DNA of 64,000 nucleotides from Lentzea sp. NBRC 105346 (GTDB lineage Bacteria; Actinomycetota; Actinomycetes; Mycobacteriales; Pseudonocardiaceae): positions 276,192-340,191 of the forward strand of contig NZ_BSTQ01000005.1 of NCBI RefSeq assembly GCF_030269605.1. Reading direction: 5' to 3'. The notes under the pieces were generated by a model that was not told the DNA's origin, did no database searches, and saw nothing but the letters and a program-made list of their open reading frames with translations. Positions within the stretch are counted from its first letter, which is position 1; each line of letters begins with the position of its first letter. A program made the position numbers and the translations under genes. Below, one piece after another: positions 44,445-55,919 of this stretch.

Positions 44445-45446
44445 TCAGCGCGAGCGGACGACCACGTAGGTCGCGAGCTCCTCCAGGGCGTCGCGGGCCG
44501 GGCAGGCCGGGAGTTTGCCCAGCTCGGCGCGGGCACGGTCGGCGTAGGAGTCGAGCACCTCACGCGCCTTGTCCATCCCGGACGAAGCGCGCAGCAGGTC
44601 CAGGGCCTCATCAACCAACGCGTCGTCGTGGATCGGACCCGCCAGCAGCTCAGCCAACCGAGTCTCGGAGGGGTCAGCCAACGCGTAGAGCATCGGCAGC
44701 GTCTTGACGCCCTCCCGCAAATCGGTACCGGGCGTCTTCCCGGACTCCAACGAAGGCGAGGCGATGTCGATGACGTCGTCGGAGATCTGGAAGGCCGCCC
44801 CGATGATCTCGGCATACCGACGCAACGCGTCGGTCTCCTCTTCGCTCACATCCGAGAACATGCCGCCGAACCGGGCGGCAGTGGAGATCAGGACGCCGGT
44901 CTTCTCCTCAATGACCTTGAGGTAGTGCTCGATCGGGTCTTCACCATCGCGCGGTCCCACGGTCTCGCGCATCTGCCCGGTAACAAGCACGGAGAACGTC
45001 TCAGCAATGATCCGCGCAGCGTCAGTACCGAGATCGGCAGTCAGCCGAGAGGCATGCGCGAAGAGATAATCCCCGGTGAGGATGGCAATGCTGTTGTCCC
45101 ACTTGGCGTTGGCGGACTCAGCCCCACGCCGCATGGTCGCCTCATCCATGACGTCGTCGTGGTAGAGGGTGGCGAGGTGCGTGAGCTCCACCACAGCAGC
45201 AGCCGTGATGACCTTCTCGTGGTCCCAGGACGACCCGAACTGCGCCGCCAGCAGGGTGAAGAGCGGGCGGATTCGCTTCCCGCCCGCCTCCACCAAGTGC
45301 AACGAGGTCTCCATGACCGGGTGGAACTCGCTCCGCACGACCTCGTGCAGGATCTGCTCCACCTCGGCCAGGCCGCCCTGGATCACGTCGGTGAGCACGG
45401 GATCCATCGCCGGGAACCCCGTCACCTCGCGCTCGCTACTGGTCAC
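44445..45446 (-). CDS. grcC: Polyprenyl diphosphate synthase (GrcC-type)
   Basis: 333 aa, GTG 45446 (or ATG 45407). Trans-prenyltransferase with both aspartate-rich motifs, LYHDDVMDEATMRRG (about 95-109) and QISDDVIDIASPSLESGKTP (about 220-239), and GGKRIRPLFTLLAAQ. Builds the long isoprenoid tail, here probably for menaquinone. It begins 19 bp after the nuoN stop on the same strand, so it may be the last gene of the nuo unit. Abuts the end of convergent rarD. Confidence 0.93.
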   Translation of the reverse strand: MTSSEREVTGFPAMDPVLTDVIQGGLAEVEQILHEVVRSEFHPVMETSLHLVEAGGKRIRPLFTLLAAQFGSSWDHEKVITAAAVVELTHLATLYHDDVMDEATMRRGAESANAKWDNSIAILTGDYLFAHASRLTADLGTDAARIIAETFSVLVTGQMRETVGPRDGEDPIEHYLKVIEEKTGVLISTAARFGGMFSDVSEEETDALRRYAEIIGAAFQISDDVIDIASPSLESGKTPGTDLREGVKTLPMLYALADPSETRLAELLAGPIHDDALVDEALDLLRASSGMDKAREVLDSYADRARAELGKLPACPARDALEELATYVVVRSR

Positions 45447-45465
45447 ACCTGAAGCCTACGTACAC

Positions 45466-47034
45466 CTAGAAGATGAACGCGCCAGCCCCCGCCCAATCGA
45501 GCACGAACGTGGGCCACAGACCCAGCACCAGCGTGACGGCGGCACCGAGCGTGATCGCGATCGTGGTGAACGCGCCCGGCACGCTGACGGTCGGGCCGTC
45601 CGCCGCGGGCTCGCTGAAGTACATCAGCACGATCACCCGCAGGTAGAAGAACGCCGCCACGGCCGAGGCCACGAGGGCGATCACCACCAGCGGCGTCATG
45701 CCGGCGTCGATGGCCGCGGTGAACACCACGAACTTGCCGATGAACCCACTGGTCAGCGGGATACCGGCCAGTGCGAGCAGCAGGAACGTGAACACGCCGG
45801 CCACGACCGGCGACCGCTTCGCCAGGCCCGCCCACTGGGACAGGTGCGTCGCCTCGCCGTCCGAATTCCGGACCAGCGACACGACACCGAACGCGGCGAT
45901 CGTGGTGAAGCCGTAGGCCAGCAGGTAGAACATCGTGCCGCTCAGGCCGGACGGCGACAGCGCGATCGACCCGATCAGCAGGAAGCCCGCGTGCGCCACG
46001 GACGAGTACGCGATCATGCGCTTCACGTCGGTCTGCGTGAGACCCAGCACCGCGCCGATGACCATCGACACGATCGCCACGCCCCACAGCACGCCGCGCC
46101 ACTCCCACTGCGTGTGCTGGAACGCGATGGTCAGCACCCGCAGGATGCCGCCGAACGCGGCGACCTTGGTGCAGGCCGCCATGAACGCGGTGACCGGCGT
46201 CGGCGCACCCTGGTACACGTCCGGGGTCCAAGCGTGGAACGGGCCGACCGAGGCCTTGAACAGCAGACCCACCACCAGCAGGCCGAAGCCCGCGAAGAGC
46301 AGCGTGTCCGAGCGGTTCGTGCCGCCGGTGGCGTTCGCGATGTCGGTCAGCTTCACCGAGCCCGCGTAGCCGTAGAGCAGCGCCAGGCCGTACAGGAAGA
46401 ACGCCGACGCGAACGCGCCGAGCAGGAAGTACTTCACCGCGGCCTCCTGCGACAGCAGGCGGCGACGGCGGGCCAGGCCGCACATCAGGTACAGCGGCAG
46501 CGACAGCACTTCGAGTGCGATGAACATCGTCAGCAGGTCGTTTGCCGCGACGAAGACCATCATGCCGCCGAGCGCGAACAGCGTGAGCGGGAACACCTCG
46601 GTCTGCATGCCGGTCTTCGCGGCCTGCGCGCGGTCCTGCACGGTGCCGGGCCGGATCGCGGCCTGCGCCACGAACGAGCCGCCCGGTTCGACCGAGCGGT
46701 CGGCGATCAGCAGGATCGCGCCGAACGACAGCACAAGCAGCGTGGCCCACAGGAAGACCGCGGGCTTGTCGACGGCGACCGTGCCGGAGAGCGTGACCTG
46801 GCCCTGCGGCGGCACGACCTCACCGACCGCCACGTAGATCAACGAACCGCCGGCGCCGACGATGGTGATCAGCGACAGCAGCAGCTGCGCGGTCCACCGC
46901 TGGTGCTTGGGCAGGAACGCCTCGAGCAGCACGCTGACGCAGGCCGCGCCGAGCACGATCAGGATCGGCGCGACGGCCGCGTAGGCGATCTCCGGTGGAG
47001 TGATCTTGTCCACCTGGGCGAGGAACGACGTCAC
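45466..47034 (-). CDS. nuoN: NADH-quinone oxidoreductase subunit N
   Basis: 522 aa antiporter-like membrane subunit with about 14 helices; last of the 14 nuo genes. The conserved core FKASVGPFHAWTPDVYQGAP and TPVTAFMAACTKVAAFGGIL with the key lysines is intact. GTG start lies 1 bp after the nuoM stop. Confidence 0.96.
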   Translation of the reverse strand: MTSFLAQVDKITPPEIAYAAVAPILIVLGAACVSVLLEAFLPKHQRWTAQLLLSLITIVGAGGSLIYVAVGEVVPPQGQVTLSGTVAVDKPAVFLWATLLVLSFGAILLIADRSVEPGGSFVAQAAIRPGTVQDRAQAAKTGMQTEVFPLTLFALGGMMVFVAANDLLTMFIALEVLSLPLYLMCGLARRRRLLSQEAAVKYFLLGAFASAFFLYGLALLYGYAGSVKLTDIANATGGTNRSDTLLFAGFGLLVVGLLFKASVGPFHAWTPDVYQGAPTPVTAFMAACTKVAAFGGILRVLTIAFQHTQWEWRGVLWGVAIVSMVIGAVLGLTQTDVKRMIAYSSVAHAGFLLIGSIALSPSGLSGTMFYLLAYGFTTIAAFGVVSLVRNSDGEATHLSQWAGLAKRSPVVAGVFTFLLLALAGIPLTSGFIGKFVVFTAAIDAGMTPLVVIALVASAVAAFFYLRVIVLMYFSEPAADGPTVSVPGAFTTIAITLGAAVTLVLGLWPTFVLDWAGAGAFIF

Positions 47035-47035
47035 G

Positions 47036-48595
47036 TCACTTGCCTTCCTGCACGGGGTCGGTCACGCCGACCTCGGTCAGCGTCGCCCCGACGGACGGGG
47101 TGACGACGTCCAACACCGGCTGCGGATAGAAGCCCAGCAACAGCACGAGCGCCACGAGCGGCGCCAGCACGGCGATCTCGCGCTTGTTCAGGTCCATCGA
47201 CACGGTCGACGGGTCCGCGGTCGCGCCGGGACCACCGGTGGCCAGCAGCGCGTCGCCGCGCAGCGGACCGGTCATCACACGCTGGTACAGCCACAGCACG
47301 TACAGCGCGGCGAGCACCATGCCGACCGTGGCGATGATCGTGTACACCGGCCGCGTCGGGAACGAGCCCAGCAGCACCAGGAACTCGGAGACGAACGAGT
47401 TGGTGCCCGGCAGCGACAGCGTCGTCAGACCCGACAGCAACAACATGCCCGCCAGCAGCGGCGCGACCTTCGACATGCCACCGTAGTCCGCGATCGACGT
47501 GGAACCGCCGCGCGCGATGACCATGCCGATCACGAGGATCAGCATTCCGGTCGAGATGCTGTGGTTGAGCATGTACGACACCGAGCCCACGCCGGCCTGC
47601 GACGTGAACGAGAAGATGCCGAGCGCGATGAAACCGAAGTGCGCGATCGACACGTACGCGAGGAACCGCTTCATGTCCCGCTGGCCCGTCGCAAGCAACG
47701 ATCCATAAAGGACACCGGCGACCGCGAGCACCAGCACCAGCGGCGCCAGCTGCTTCGAGGCCTCCGGGAACATCGGCAGGTTGTAGCGCAGCATGCCGAA
47801 CGTGCCGACCTTGTCCAGGATGCCGACGACGATGACCGTGACGCCGATCGGCGCCTCGGCGGCCGCGTCGGGCAGCCAGGTGTGGAACGGCACGAGCGGC
47901 GCCTTGATCGCGAACGCGAGGAAGAAGCCGAGGAACAGCCAGATCTGCGTGGTGGAGTCCGCGTCGCGGACCACGGTCACCAGGGTCGCCCAGTCGAACG
48001 TGCCCTTGCCGATCTTGTCCTGCGCGAGGATGTAGCACCCGATCGCGGACGCCAGCATGATCAGGCCGCCGAGGAACGAGTACAGGAAGAACTTCACCGC
48101 CGCGTACTGCCTGCGGGCGCCGCCGTAGCCGCCGATCAGGAAGTACATCGGGATCAGCATGACCTCGAACAGCACGTAGAACAGGAAGACGTCGGTGGCG
48201 GCGAAGACCGCGACCGTGATGGCCTCCTGCAGCAGGATCAGCCCGAGGTAGCCGCCGGCGCTGCGGCCGGACGGCAGCTTCTCCGCCCAGCCCGCGCCGA
48301 TCACCAGCGGGATCAGCACCGCGATGACCGCGATCATCACGAGCGCGATGCCGTCGATGCCGAACGACAGGTGCACGCCGAACGCCGCGATCCAGTCGAC
48401 CCCGCTGGTCAGCTGGAGCCGCTCACCGCCGGGCTCGTACGCGATCCACAACAGGACCGCGAGCACCAGTTCGACGACGGAGAACGCGAGCGCGACGAGC
48501 TTCGCCTTCGCGTCGTCGCGGCGCAGGAACGGCAGCGACACCACCAGCGCGCCGACGAGCGGCACGAGCAGCAGCGCGATCAGAACCGAGCTCAC
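47036..48595 (-). CDS. nuoM: NADH-quinone oxidoreductase subunit M
   Basis: 519 aa antiporter-like subunit. GTG start overlaps the nuoL stop (48592-48595). Conserved FFLAFAIKAPLVPFHTWLPD, AEAPIGVTVIVVGILDKVG and LNHSISTGMLILVIGMVIAR. Proton-pumping membrane arm of Complex I. Confidence 0.96.
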   Translation of the reverse strand: MSSVLIALLLVPLVGALVVSLPFLRRDDAKAKLVALAFSVVELVLAVLLWIAYEPGGERLQLTSGVDWIAAFGVHLSFGIDGIALVMIAVIAVLIPLVIGAGWAEKLPSGRSAGGYLGLILLQEAITVAVFAATDVFLFYVLFEVMLIPMYFLIGGYGGARRQYAAVKFFLYSFLGGLIMLASAIGCYILAQDKIGKGTFDWATLVTVVRDADSTTQIWLFLGFFLAFAIKAPLVPFHTWLPDAAAEAPIGVTVIVVGILDKVGTFGMLRYNLPMFPEASKQLAPLVLVLAVAGVLYGSLLATGQRDMKRFLAYVSIAHFGFIALGIFSFTSQAGVGSVSYMLNHSISTGMLILVIGMVIARGGSTSIADYGGMSKVAPLLAGMLLLSGLTTLSLPGTNSFVSEFLVLLGSFPTRPVYTIIATVGMVLAALYVLWLYQRVMTGPLRGDALLATGGPGATADPSTVSMDLNKREIAVLAPLVALVLLLGFYPQPVLDVVTPSVGATLTEVGVTDPVQEGK

Positions 48596-50526
48596 GAGTA
48601 CCTCACCACCAGGAGCGCACCGAGCACGAAGAACGTGCCCAGCAGCATGGACAGCGCGTAGGAGCGGACGAACCCGGTCTGCAGCCTGCGCAACCGGCCG
48701 GAGCTACCGCCGAGCAGCGCCGCGGTCCCGTTCACGAGACCGTCGACGCCCTTGTTGTCGAGGAACACCAGCGCGCGGGTGAGCCAGGTGCCCGGCCGCG
48801 CGAACAGCGCCTCGTTCAGAGCGTTGCCGTACAGGTCGTTGCGCGCCGCGCGGACCGGGAAGGCCACGCGGGCGGGCGCCTCGACCGGCTGCGTACCGCG
48901 TCCGAAGAGGAGGAACGCGATGGCGACACCGACGAGCGAGAAGGCGATGGTCAGGATGGCGACCATGCCGTGCGAGATGACGCCGTGCGCCTCCTGCAGC
49001 TCGCCCAGCGACGGCGAGAGCCACTCCGCCAGGCGGTTGTCCGTCGCGAAGTACCAGCCGGCGCCGATGGAGCCGATCGCCAGGATGATCATCGGAACGG
49101 TCATCGACAGCGGCGACTCGTGCGGGTGGTACTCGCGGCCGTCCTCGCTCTTGAGGTCCTTCCAGCGCGGCTTGCCGAGGAACACCAGGATCATCAGGCG
49201 CGTCATGTAGAACGCCGTCAGCCCGGCGCCGAGCAGTGCCGCACCACCGAAGACCCAGCCCTGCCAGCCGTGCGCGGAGAACGCCGCCGCGATGATGGCG
49301 TCCTTCGAGAAGTAGCCGGAGAACGGCGGGATGCCGATCAGCGCCAGGTAGCCGAGGCCCCACGTCACGAACGTGATCGGCAGGTACTTGGCCAGGCCGC
49401 CCATCCGGCGGATGTTGCCCTCGTCGTTCATGCCGTGCATGACCGAACCGGCACCGAGGAAGAGCCCGGCCTTGAAGAAGCCGTGCGTCAGCAGGTGCAT
49501 GATGCCCAGCGCGTAGCCGATCGGGCCGAGGCCCACCGCCAGGATCATGTAGCCGATCTGGCTGACCGTCGAGTACGCCAGGACCTTCTTGAAGTCGTCG
49601 TAGGCGCAACCGATGATGCACCCGATCAGCAGCGTGACGCCGCCGATGATCATGACGACCAGGCGGCCGGTCTCGTTCAGGTCGTAGATCGGGTGCGACC
49701 GGGCGATCAGGTACACACCCGCGGTGACCATCGTTGCCGCGTGGATGAGGGCGGACACCGGGGTCGGGCCGGCCATCGCGTCCGGCAACCACGCCTGCAG
49801 CGGGAACTGACCGGACTTACCGCAGGCACCCAGGAGCAGCAGCAGCGTGATCGCGAGGACCTCGCCGGTCGAGAACTCACTGACGCGGCTGAAGACCTTG
49901 GCGTAGTCCGTGGTGCCGAGGCGGTTGAACATCATGAAGATCGCGATGGCGAGACCGAGGTCGCCGACGCGGTTCATGAGGAACGCCTTCTTGGCCGCGG
50001 ACGCCGCCTCCGGTTTGTACTGGTACCAGCCGATCAGCAGGTACGACGCGAGACCGACGCCCTCCCAGCCGAAGTACAGGGTCACGAAGCCGTTGCCCAG
50101 CACCAGGAGCAGCATCGCCGCGACGAAGAGGTTCAGGTAGCCGAAGAACTTCCGGCGGCCTTCCTCGTGCGCCATGTAGCCGATCGAGTAGACGTGGATC
50201 AGCGAGCCGACGCCGGTGATCAGCAGCACGAACGTCAGTGACAACGGGTCGAGGCGCAGCGCGAAGTCGACCTTCAGCGCGTTGATGTCGACCCAGTTGA
50301 ACAGGAGCAGCTCGCTCGTCCGCTCCCCAGACTGCCCGAGGGTGGCGAAGAACAACACGGCGCCGTAGACGAACGCGCCGATGACCGTCGCGCAGCCGAG
50401 CAGGTGACCCCACTTGTCGGTGCGCTTGCCACCGATCAGCAGCACCGCCGCGCCGAACGCGGGCAACGCGAGCAACAACCAGGCGAGACTGCCGATCCCG
50501 CTGGCCGCGGCAACAGATTCCGTCAC
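48592..50526 (-). CDS. nuoL: NADH-quinone oxidoreductase subunit L
   Basis: 644 aa. Largest antiporter-like subunit with the C-terminal lateral helix (about 530-610). Core motifs GACGKSGQFPLQAWLPDAMA, GPTPVSALIHAATMVTAGVY and LLTHGFFKAGLFLGAGSVMH are intact. GTG start 10 bp after nuoK. Confidence 0.96.
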   Translation of the reverse strand: MTESVAAASGIGSLAWLLLALPAFGAAVLLIGGKRTDKWGHLLGCATVIGAFVYGAVLFFATLGQSGERTSELLLFNWVDINALKVDFALRLDPLSLTFVLLITGVGSLIHVYSIGYMAHEEGRRKFFGYLNLFVAAMLLLVLGNGFVTLYFGWEGVGLASYLLIGWYQYKPEAASAAKKAFLMNRVGDLGLAIAIFMMFNRLGTTDYAKVFSRVSEFSTGEVLAITLLLLLGACGKSGQFPLQAWLPDAMAGPTPVSALIHAATMVTAGVYLIARSHPIYDLNETGRLVVMIIGGVTLLIGCIIGCAYDDFKKVLAYSTVSQIGYMILAVGLGPIGYALGIMHLLTHGFFKAGLFLGAGSVMHGMNDEGNIRRMGGLAKYLPITFVTWGLGYLALIGIPPFSGYFSKDAIIAAAFSAHGWQGWVFGGAALLGAGLTAFYMTRLMILVFLGKPRWKDLKSEDGREYHPHESPLSMTVPMIILAIGSIGAGWYFATDNRLAEWLSPSLGELQEAHGVISHGMVAILTIAFSLVGVAIAFLLFGRGTQPVEAPARVAFPVRAARNDLYGNALNEALFARPGTWLTRALVFLDNKGVDGLVNGTAALLGGSSGRLRRLQTGFVRSYALSMLLGTFFVLGALLVVRYS

Positions 50527-50536
50527 CGGTGACCTC

Positions 50537-50836
50537 TCAGTACTTCAGCAGGTTGGAGTCGTCGACCGAGGCCGAGCGACGCGTGCGGAAGATCGACATG
50601 ATGATCGCCAGGCCCACCACGACCTCGGCGGCGGCGACGACCATCACGAAGAAGGCCATCACCTGCCCGTTGAGGGAGCCGTTGATCCGCGCGAACGTCA
50701 CCAGGCTCAGGTTCACCGCGTTGAGCATGAGCTCGACGCACATGAACACGACGATGGCGTTGCGCCGCACCAGAACACCGACCGCGCCGATGCTGAACAG
50801 CAACGCGGACAACAGGAGGTAGTACGTGGGCGTCAT
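50537..50836 (-). CDS. nuoK: NADH-quinone oxidoreductase subunit K
   Basis: 99 aa, three helices ([58 protein letters not shown]) with the two conserved membrane glutamates (ELMLN and AAAEV). ATG 50836 overlaps the nuoJ stop (ATGA). Confidence 0.97.
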   Translation of the reverse strand: MTPTYYLLLSALLFSIGAVGVLVRRNAIVVFMCVELMLNAVNLSLVTFARINGSLNGQVMAFFVMVVAAAEVVVGLAIIMSIFRTRRSASVDDSNLLKY

Positions 50837-51675
50837 GACTCGCTTCCCTTGAGCGCGTGCGCGTCGGCCTCGTGGGCGGTGCCCGCGACCTCGGCGACGT
50901 CGTCGGCGAGCTGCTCCTTGGCGGTGGCCTCGATGAGCTCGTTGAGCGACTCGGGGGCCACGGAACCGTCCGGCAGCAGCGCCGGGGTCGCGACCGAGTT
51001 GGCCGTCGCGAAGACACCCGGACCGGGCAGCGAGCCGACCCGCTTGCCCTGGAAGCGTTCCTCGACGAGCTGCTTCTGCGTCTTCTTGCCGCTCTTCCCG
51101 TGCCGGTCGGAGAACGCGAGGATCATCGCGCCGACCGCCGCCGTGATCAGCAGCGCGGACGTGAGCTCGAACGGGAACAGCCAGTCGGTGAACAGCGACG
51201 TGCCGATGTTGGCCACGTTGCCGCCGCCCGCGGTGTTCTGCTCGGCCAGGCCGACCGGCTGCACCTCGGTGAGCGCGCGGGCCAGCGACCCGACGACCAG
51301 GCCGGCGAAGCCGACGCCGAGGACCGCCGCGGCGAGCCGCTGTCCTCTGAGGACCTCGACCACCGAGTCCGAACTGTCCCGGCCGACCAGCATCAGCACG
51401 AAGAGGAACAGCATCATGATCGCGCCGGTGTAGACGATGATCTGCACGAAGCCGAGGAACGGCGCCTGCTGGACCATGTAGAGCACACCGAGGCTGAGCA
51501 TCGTCAGCACCAGCCACAGCGCGGAGTGCACGGCGTTCTTGGCGAACAGCATGCCCAGCGCGCCGGCCAGCGCCAGCGGGCCGAGGATCCAGAACGCGAT
51601 CGCCTCACCGGTCGTGACGACGTCGGCGGCGCGCTCGGTGACCTCGGGCTGCAGCGCGAGCAGGAGGGCGCTCAC
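50833..51675 (-). CDS. nuoJ: NADH-quinone oxidoreductase subunit J
   Basis: 280 aa from GTG 51675 (GTGA overlap with nuoI). Five N-terminal helices with [20 protein letters not shown], then a long C-terminal cytoplasmic tail of about 90 residues after the last helix, rich in Ala/Glu ([20 protein letters not shown]), seen in actinobacterial NuoJ. Confidence 0.95.
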   Translation of the reverse strand: MSALLLALQPEVTERAADVVTTGEAIAFWILGPLALAGALGMLFAKNAVHSALWLVLTMLSLGVLYMVQQAPFLGFVQIIVYTGAIMMLFLFVLMLVGRDSSDSVVEVLRGQRLAAAVLGVGFAGLVVGSLARALTEVQPVGLAEQNTAGGGNVANIGTSLFTDWLFPFELTSALLITAAVGAMILAFSDRHGKSGKKTQKQLVEERFQGKRVGSLPGPGVFATANSVATPALLPDGSVAPESLNELIEATAKEQLADDVAEVAGTAHEADAHALKGSES

Positions 51676-52193
51676 TGGCGGGCCTCCTTCTCCAGCCGCG
51701 GGCCGTTGACGTAGTAGTCCTGCTCGTTCTCGCCGAGCCGCATCGGGTGCGGCGGCTGCTCCATGCCGGGCAGCAGCGGGGCGAGCAGGTCCTCCTTCGT
51801 GAAGATCAGGTCCTGCCGGTTGTCGTCGGCGAGCTCGTACTCGTTCGTCATCGTGAGCGAACGCGTCGGGCACGCCTCGATGCACAGGCCACAGCCGATG
51901 CACCGCAGGTAGTTGATCTGGTAGTCCTTGCCGTACCGCTCACCGGGCGAGTAGCGCGCGTCCTCGGTGTTGTCGCCGCCCTCGACGAAGATCGCGTCGG
52001 CGGGACACGCCCAGGCGCACAGCTCGCAGCCGACGCACTTCTCCAGGCCGTCCGGGTGCCGGTTCAGCTGGTGACGCCCGTGGAACCGCGGTGCGGTGAC
52101 CTTCTTGACCTCGGGGTACTCCTCGGTGACCACCTTCTTGAACATCGTCCCGAAGGTGACGCCGAAGCCCTTGACGGGATCAAACATCCCCAT
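51672..52193 (-). CDS. nuoI: NADH-quinone oxidoreductase subunit I
   Basis: 173 aa from ATG 52193 (AAGGAGG at 7-nt spacing; the ATG at 52187 is too far). Two [4Fe-4S] motifs: [17 protein letters not shown] and [16 protein letters not shown]. Begins inside the last 14 bp of nuoH. Compare the diverged copy at 26645. Confidence 0.97.
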   Translation of the reverse strand: MGMFDPVKGFGVTFGTMFKKVVTEEYPEVKKVTAPRFHGRHQLNRHPDGLEKCVGCELCAWACPADAIFVEGGDNTEDARYSPGERYGKDYQINYLRCIGCGLCIEACPTRSLTMTNEYELADDNRQDLIFTKEDLLAPLLPGMEQPPHPMRLGENEQDYYVNGPRLEKEARQ

Positions 52194-53481
52194 CGCCGGC
52201 CTCCTTCCCAGTGGTAACCGCGGCCTTTTCCTTGGGCAGCTTGGCCGCCTTGACCGACTTCTTCGGCACGGCCTTGGGGACGCGCAGGTCCAGCGGCGGC
52301 ACCGGGTAGCCGGAGCCGGCCAGCGGGACCGCGTTCTCGTCGACCTGCTTCTTGTCCGGCAACAGCACCGAGACGAGCAGCAGGATGCCGACGACGACAC
52401 CGAAGACGATCAGCAGCTGCTGGGTGGTGAAGCCGCCCTCGGTCTTCCACGCGCGGACGGTGGAGACGAGCACGATCCAGATCAGGCTGCCGGGCACGAG
52501 TGCCTTCCAGCCCAGGCGCATGAACTGGTCGTAGCGCAGGCGGGGCAGCGTGCCGCGCAGCCAGATGAAGAGGAACAGGAAGAACAGCGTCTTCGCGACG
52601 AACCAGAGCAGCGGCCACCAGCCGGTGTTCAGCACGCCGTCGCCGATCGCGGACAGCGGCCACGGGGCCCGCCAGCCGCCGAGGAACAACGTCGTGGCGA
52701 GCGCGGAGACCGTCACCATGTTCACGTACTCGGCGAGGAAGAACAGCGCGAACTTCAGCGAGCTGTACTCGGTGTGGAAACCACCGACGAGCTCGGACTC
52801 GGCCTCCGGGAGGTCGAACGGCGCGCGGTTCGTCTCGCCGACCATGGAGATCACGTAGATCAGGAAGCTCGGGAAGAGCAGCCAGGCGAACCAGCCGGAC
52901 TCCTGCGCCTTCACGATCTCCGCGGTGGACAGCGAGTGCGAGTACATGACGACCGCGATGATCGACAGACCCATCGCGATCTCGTACGAGATCACCTGCG
53001 CGGCGGACCGCAGCGCGCCCAACAGCGGGTACGGCGAGCCGGACGCCCAGCCGGACAGCACGATGCCGTAGACGCCGACCGACGAGCACGCCAGCACCAC
53101 CAGCACGCCGACCGGCAGGTCGACCAGCTGCAACGCGGTCTGCTCGCCGAACATCGTGACCTCGCCGCCCAGCGGGATCACCGAGAACGCGAGGAACGCG
53201 GGGATGCAGGAGATCACCGGGGCGAGGAAGAACACCCACTTGTCCGCGAGAACCGGGCGGATGTCCTCCTTGAACGCCAGCTTCAGGCCGTCCGCGAGCG
53301 ACTGCAGCCAGCCGTTCGGGCCGACCCGGTTGGGGCCGGGCCGGTGCTGCATGCGGGCAACGACCTTGCGCTCCCAGTTGATCATGAAAAGGGTCATGAC
53401 GACGAGGAAGGCGAAGATCCCGACGACCTTGATCAGGATGAGCCAGACCGGGTCGTCAGCGAGGAGTTCCTGAGTGGTCAT
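52180..53481 (-). CDS. nuoH: NADH-quinone oxidoreductase subunit H
   Basis: 433 aa. Eight-helix quinone-chamber subunit; [20 protein letters not shown] and [20 protein letters not shown] are the conserved loops. A charged C-terminal extension of about 60 residues ([20 protein letters not shown]) is added relative to E. coli NuoH. ATG overlaps the nuoG stop. Confidence 0.96.
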   Translation of the reverse strand: MTTQELLADDPVWLILIKVVGIFAFLVVMTLFMINWERKVVARMQHRPGPNRVGPNGWLQSLADGLKLAFKEDIRPVLADKWVFFLAPVISCIPAFLAFSVIPLGGEVTMFGEQTALQLVDLPVGVLVVLACSSVGVYGIVLSGWASGSPYPLLGALRSAAQVISYEIAMGLSIIAVVMYSHSLSTAEIVKAQESGWFAWLLFPSFLIYVISMVGETNRAPFDLPEAESELVGGFHTEYSSLKFALFFLAEYVNMVTVSALATTLFLGGWRAPWPLSAIGDGVLNTGWWPLLWFVAKTLFFLFLFIWLRGTLPRLRYDQFMRLGWKALVPGSLIWIVLVSTVRAWKTEGGFTTQQLLIVFGVVVGILLLVSVLLPDKKQVDENAVPLAGSGYPVPPLDLRVPKAVPKKSVKAAKLPKEKAAVTTGKEAGDGDV

Positions 53482-55919
53482 GCCTTCCCTCCGGTGACCT
53501 TGACGACCGAACCGTGTCCGGCGGCGAGGTTGCGGACCTTCACGTCACCCGAGTTCGTCGGCACCCACACGACACCGTCGGGCAGGTCGTCCGCCTCGAC
53601 CGGCAGCGTCACCGAACCGCGCACGGTGGAGACGGTGATCTCCCCGCCCAGCTCGACGCCGAGGTGCTCGGCCGTCGCCGCGGAGACCTTCGCGACCACC
53701 GGACGCGCGGTGCCCGCCAGGTGCGGCTCGCCGTCCTGCATCGAGCCGTTGTCGATCAGCCGCCGCCACGTCGCGAGCACGGCCTGGCCGTCCTTCGGCG
53801 GGGACAGCAGCGGGGCGGCGACGTTCGGCGCCGACGCGTCCGCGACGTTGTCGCCGAGCCGGGCCAGGTCCGCCGCGGCGGCCGCGGGCGTCTGCGTGAA
53901 CAGGTCCGCGTCCATCTCGACGCCGAGGGTGTCGAGCACGCGGCAGTCCGGCAGTGCGCCGGTGCCTTCGAGCGTCGTGCCGAACTCGCGGCGGCGGCCC
54001 TCCCAGTTGAGGTAGCTGCCGGACTTCTCGACCGCCGGGGCGATCGGCAGCACGACGTTCGCGTGCGCGGTGACCGCGCTCGGCCGCAGCTCGAGGCTGA
54101 CGACGAACGCGGCGGCCGACAGGGCCTGCTCGGCCAGCTCCGGGTCCGGCAGGTCGAACGGGTCGACGCCGCCGACCACCAGGCCGTCGAGCTCGCCGTT
54201 GGCCAGCGCCATGAGGATGCCGTTGGTGTCGCGACCCGGCTTCGCCGGGATCGAGCCCTCCTCGACACCCCAGGTGCGCTCGACCTCGGTTCGCGCGGCC
54301 GCGTCGCTCACCAGCCGCCCGCCGGGCAGCAGGTTCGGCGTCGCGCCGACCGCGAGCGCACCGCGTTCACCGGCGCGGCGCGGGATCCAGGCGACCTTGG
54401 CGCCGGTCCGCTCGGCCAGCTTCGCGACCGCGGTGAAGGCGCCGGGGATCTCGGCGGCGCGCTCGCCGACGAGGATCACCGCGCCGGGCTTCGACAGTTC
54501 GTCGACGACGTCGGAAGCGTGCTCCGGCAACGCGTTCAGCGCGGCCGGCTCACCACCGGGCACGCAGGCGAGCAGCGTGCCGAACGTCTTCTCGACGGCC
54601 GGGGAGGTGAACTGGCCGAGGTGGAAGACCTTCGTCTTCTTGTTCCGCGCGGCCTTGCGCAGCCGCAGGAAGACGATCGGCGCCTCCTCCTCGGGCTCGA
54701 ACGCGACGAGCAGCGCGGCCGGTGCGGCCTCGATGCCCTTGAACGTCACGCCGTTCTCCGGGGAGGTGCCGACCACGTGGCTGGTGAGGAACTCCAGCTC
54801 CTCCTGCGAGTGCGGCCGGGCGCGGAAGTCGATGTCGTTGGTGCGCAAGGCGATCCGGGCGAACTTCGAGTACGCGTAGGCGTCCTCGACGGTCAGCCGG
54901 CCACCGGTCAGCACGCCGACGCCGAACGCGTCCCGCGCCTCCGCGAGACCCGCGGCCGCGATCTGCAGCGCCTCGGTCCACGACGACTCACGCAGCTCGC
55001 CGGATGCCGCGTCGCGCACCATCGGCCGGGTGAACCGGTCGTCGGAGGTCGCGTAGCGGAAGGCGAAGCGGCCCTTGTCGCAGATCCACTCCTCGTTGAC
55101 CTCGGGGTCGTCGCCCGCGAGCTTGCGCTGCACCTTGCCGCGCCGCCAGTCCGTGCGCTCGGCACAACCGGAGGAGCAGTGCTCGCAGACGCTCGGGGTG
55201 GACACCAGGTCGAACGGCCGGGCGCGGAAGCGGTAAGCCGCCGACGTGAGTGCACCGACCGGGCAGATCTGGATGGTGTTGCCGGAGAAGTACGACTGGA
55301 ACGGCTTCTCCTCAGCGACACCGACCTGCTGCTGCGAACCGCGCTCCAGCAGCTCGATGAACGGGTCGCCGGCGATCTGCGCGGAGAACCGCGTGCAGCG
55401 CTGGCAGAGCACGCAACGCTCGCGGTCGAGCAGCACCTGCGTGGAGATCGGGATCGGCTTCGGGAACGTCCGCTTGTGCTCGTGGAACCGCGAGTCCGTG
55501 CGGCCGTGCGCGAGCGCCTGGTTCTGCAGCGGGCACTCGCCGCCCTTGTCGCAGATCGGGCAGTCCAGCGGGTGGTTGATGAGCAGCAGCTCCATCACAC
55601 CCTGCTGCGCCTTGTCCGCGACCGGCGAGGTCAGCTGCGTCTTCACGACCATGCCGTCGGCGACGGTCATCGTGCAGGACGCCTGCGGCTTCGGCATCGG
55701 CCGGCCGCCCATCTCGACCTCGACGAGGCACTGGCGGCAGGCGCCGGCCGGGTCGAGCAGCGGGTGGTCGCAGAACCGCGGGATGACGATGCCGAGTCGT
55801 TCCGCCGTGCGGATCAGCAGCTCGCCCTTGGGCGCGACGACCTCCAGGCCGTCGATGACGAGCTTCACGTGGCCCTCGGGCACAACGATCTCAGTGCTCT
55901 TGTCAGGGGCGATGGTCAT
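53478..55919 (-). CDS. nuoG: NADH-quinone oxidoreductase subunit G
   Basis: 813 aa. Fe-S arm subunit: 2Fe-2S ferredoxin-like domain ([20 protein letters not shown]), the HxxxCxxCxxxxxC cluster ([20 protein letters not shown]), [27 protein letters not shown], then a molybdopterin-oxidoreductase-like region that has lost its cofactor role. CEHCSSGC near 240 marks the extra N7-type cluster. ATG overlaps the nuoF stop. Confidence 0.96.
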   Translation of the reverse strand: MTIAPDKSTEIVVPEGHVKLVIDGLEVVAPKGELLIRTAERLGIVIPRFCDHPLLDPAGACRQCLVEVEMGGRPMPKPQASCTMTVADGMVVKTQLTSPVADKAQQGVMELLLINHPLDCPICDKGGECPLQNQALAHGRTDSRFHEHKRTFPKPIPISTQVLLDRERCVLCQRCTRFSAQIAGDPFIELLERGSQQQVGVAEEKPFQSYFSGNTIQICPVGALTSAAYRFRARPFDLVSTPSVCEHCSSGCAERTDWRRGKVQRKLAGDDPEVNEEWICDKGRFAFRYATSDDRFTRPMVRDAASGELRESSWTEALQIAAAGLAEARDAFGVGVLTGGRLTVEDAYAYSKFARIALRTNDIDFRARPHSQEELEFLTSHVVGTSPENGVTFKGIEAAPAALLVAFEPEEEAPIVFLRLRKAARNKKTKVFHLGQFTSPAVEKTFGTLLACVPGGEPAALNALPEHASDVVDELSKPGAVILVGERAAEIPGAFTAVAKLAERTGAKVAWIPRRAGERGALAVGATPNLLPGGRLVSDAAARTEVERTWGVEEGSIPAKPGRDTNGILMALANGELDGLVVGGVDPFDLPDPELAEQALSAAAFVVSLELRPSAVTAHANVVLPIAPAVEKSGSYLNWEGRRREFGTTLEGTGALPDCRVLDTLGVEMDADLFTQTPAAAAADLARLGDNVADASAPNVAAPLLSPPKDGQAVLATWRRLIDNGSMQDGEPHLAGTARPVVAKVSAATAEHLGVELGGEITVSTVRGSVTLPVEADDLPDGVVWVPTNSGDVKVRNLAAGHGSVVKVTGGKA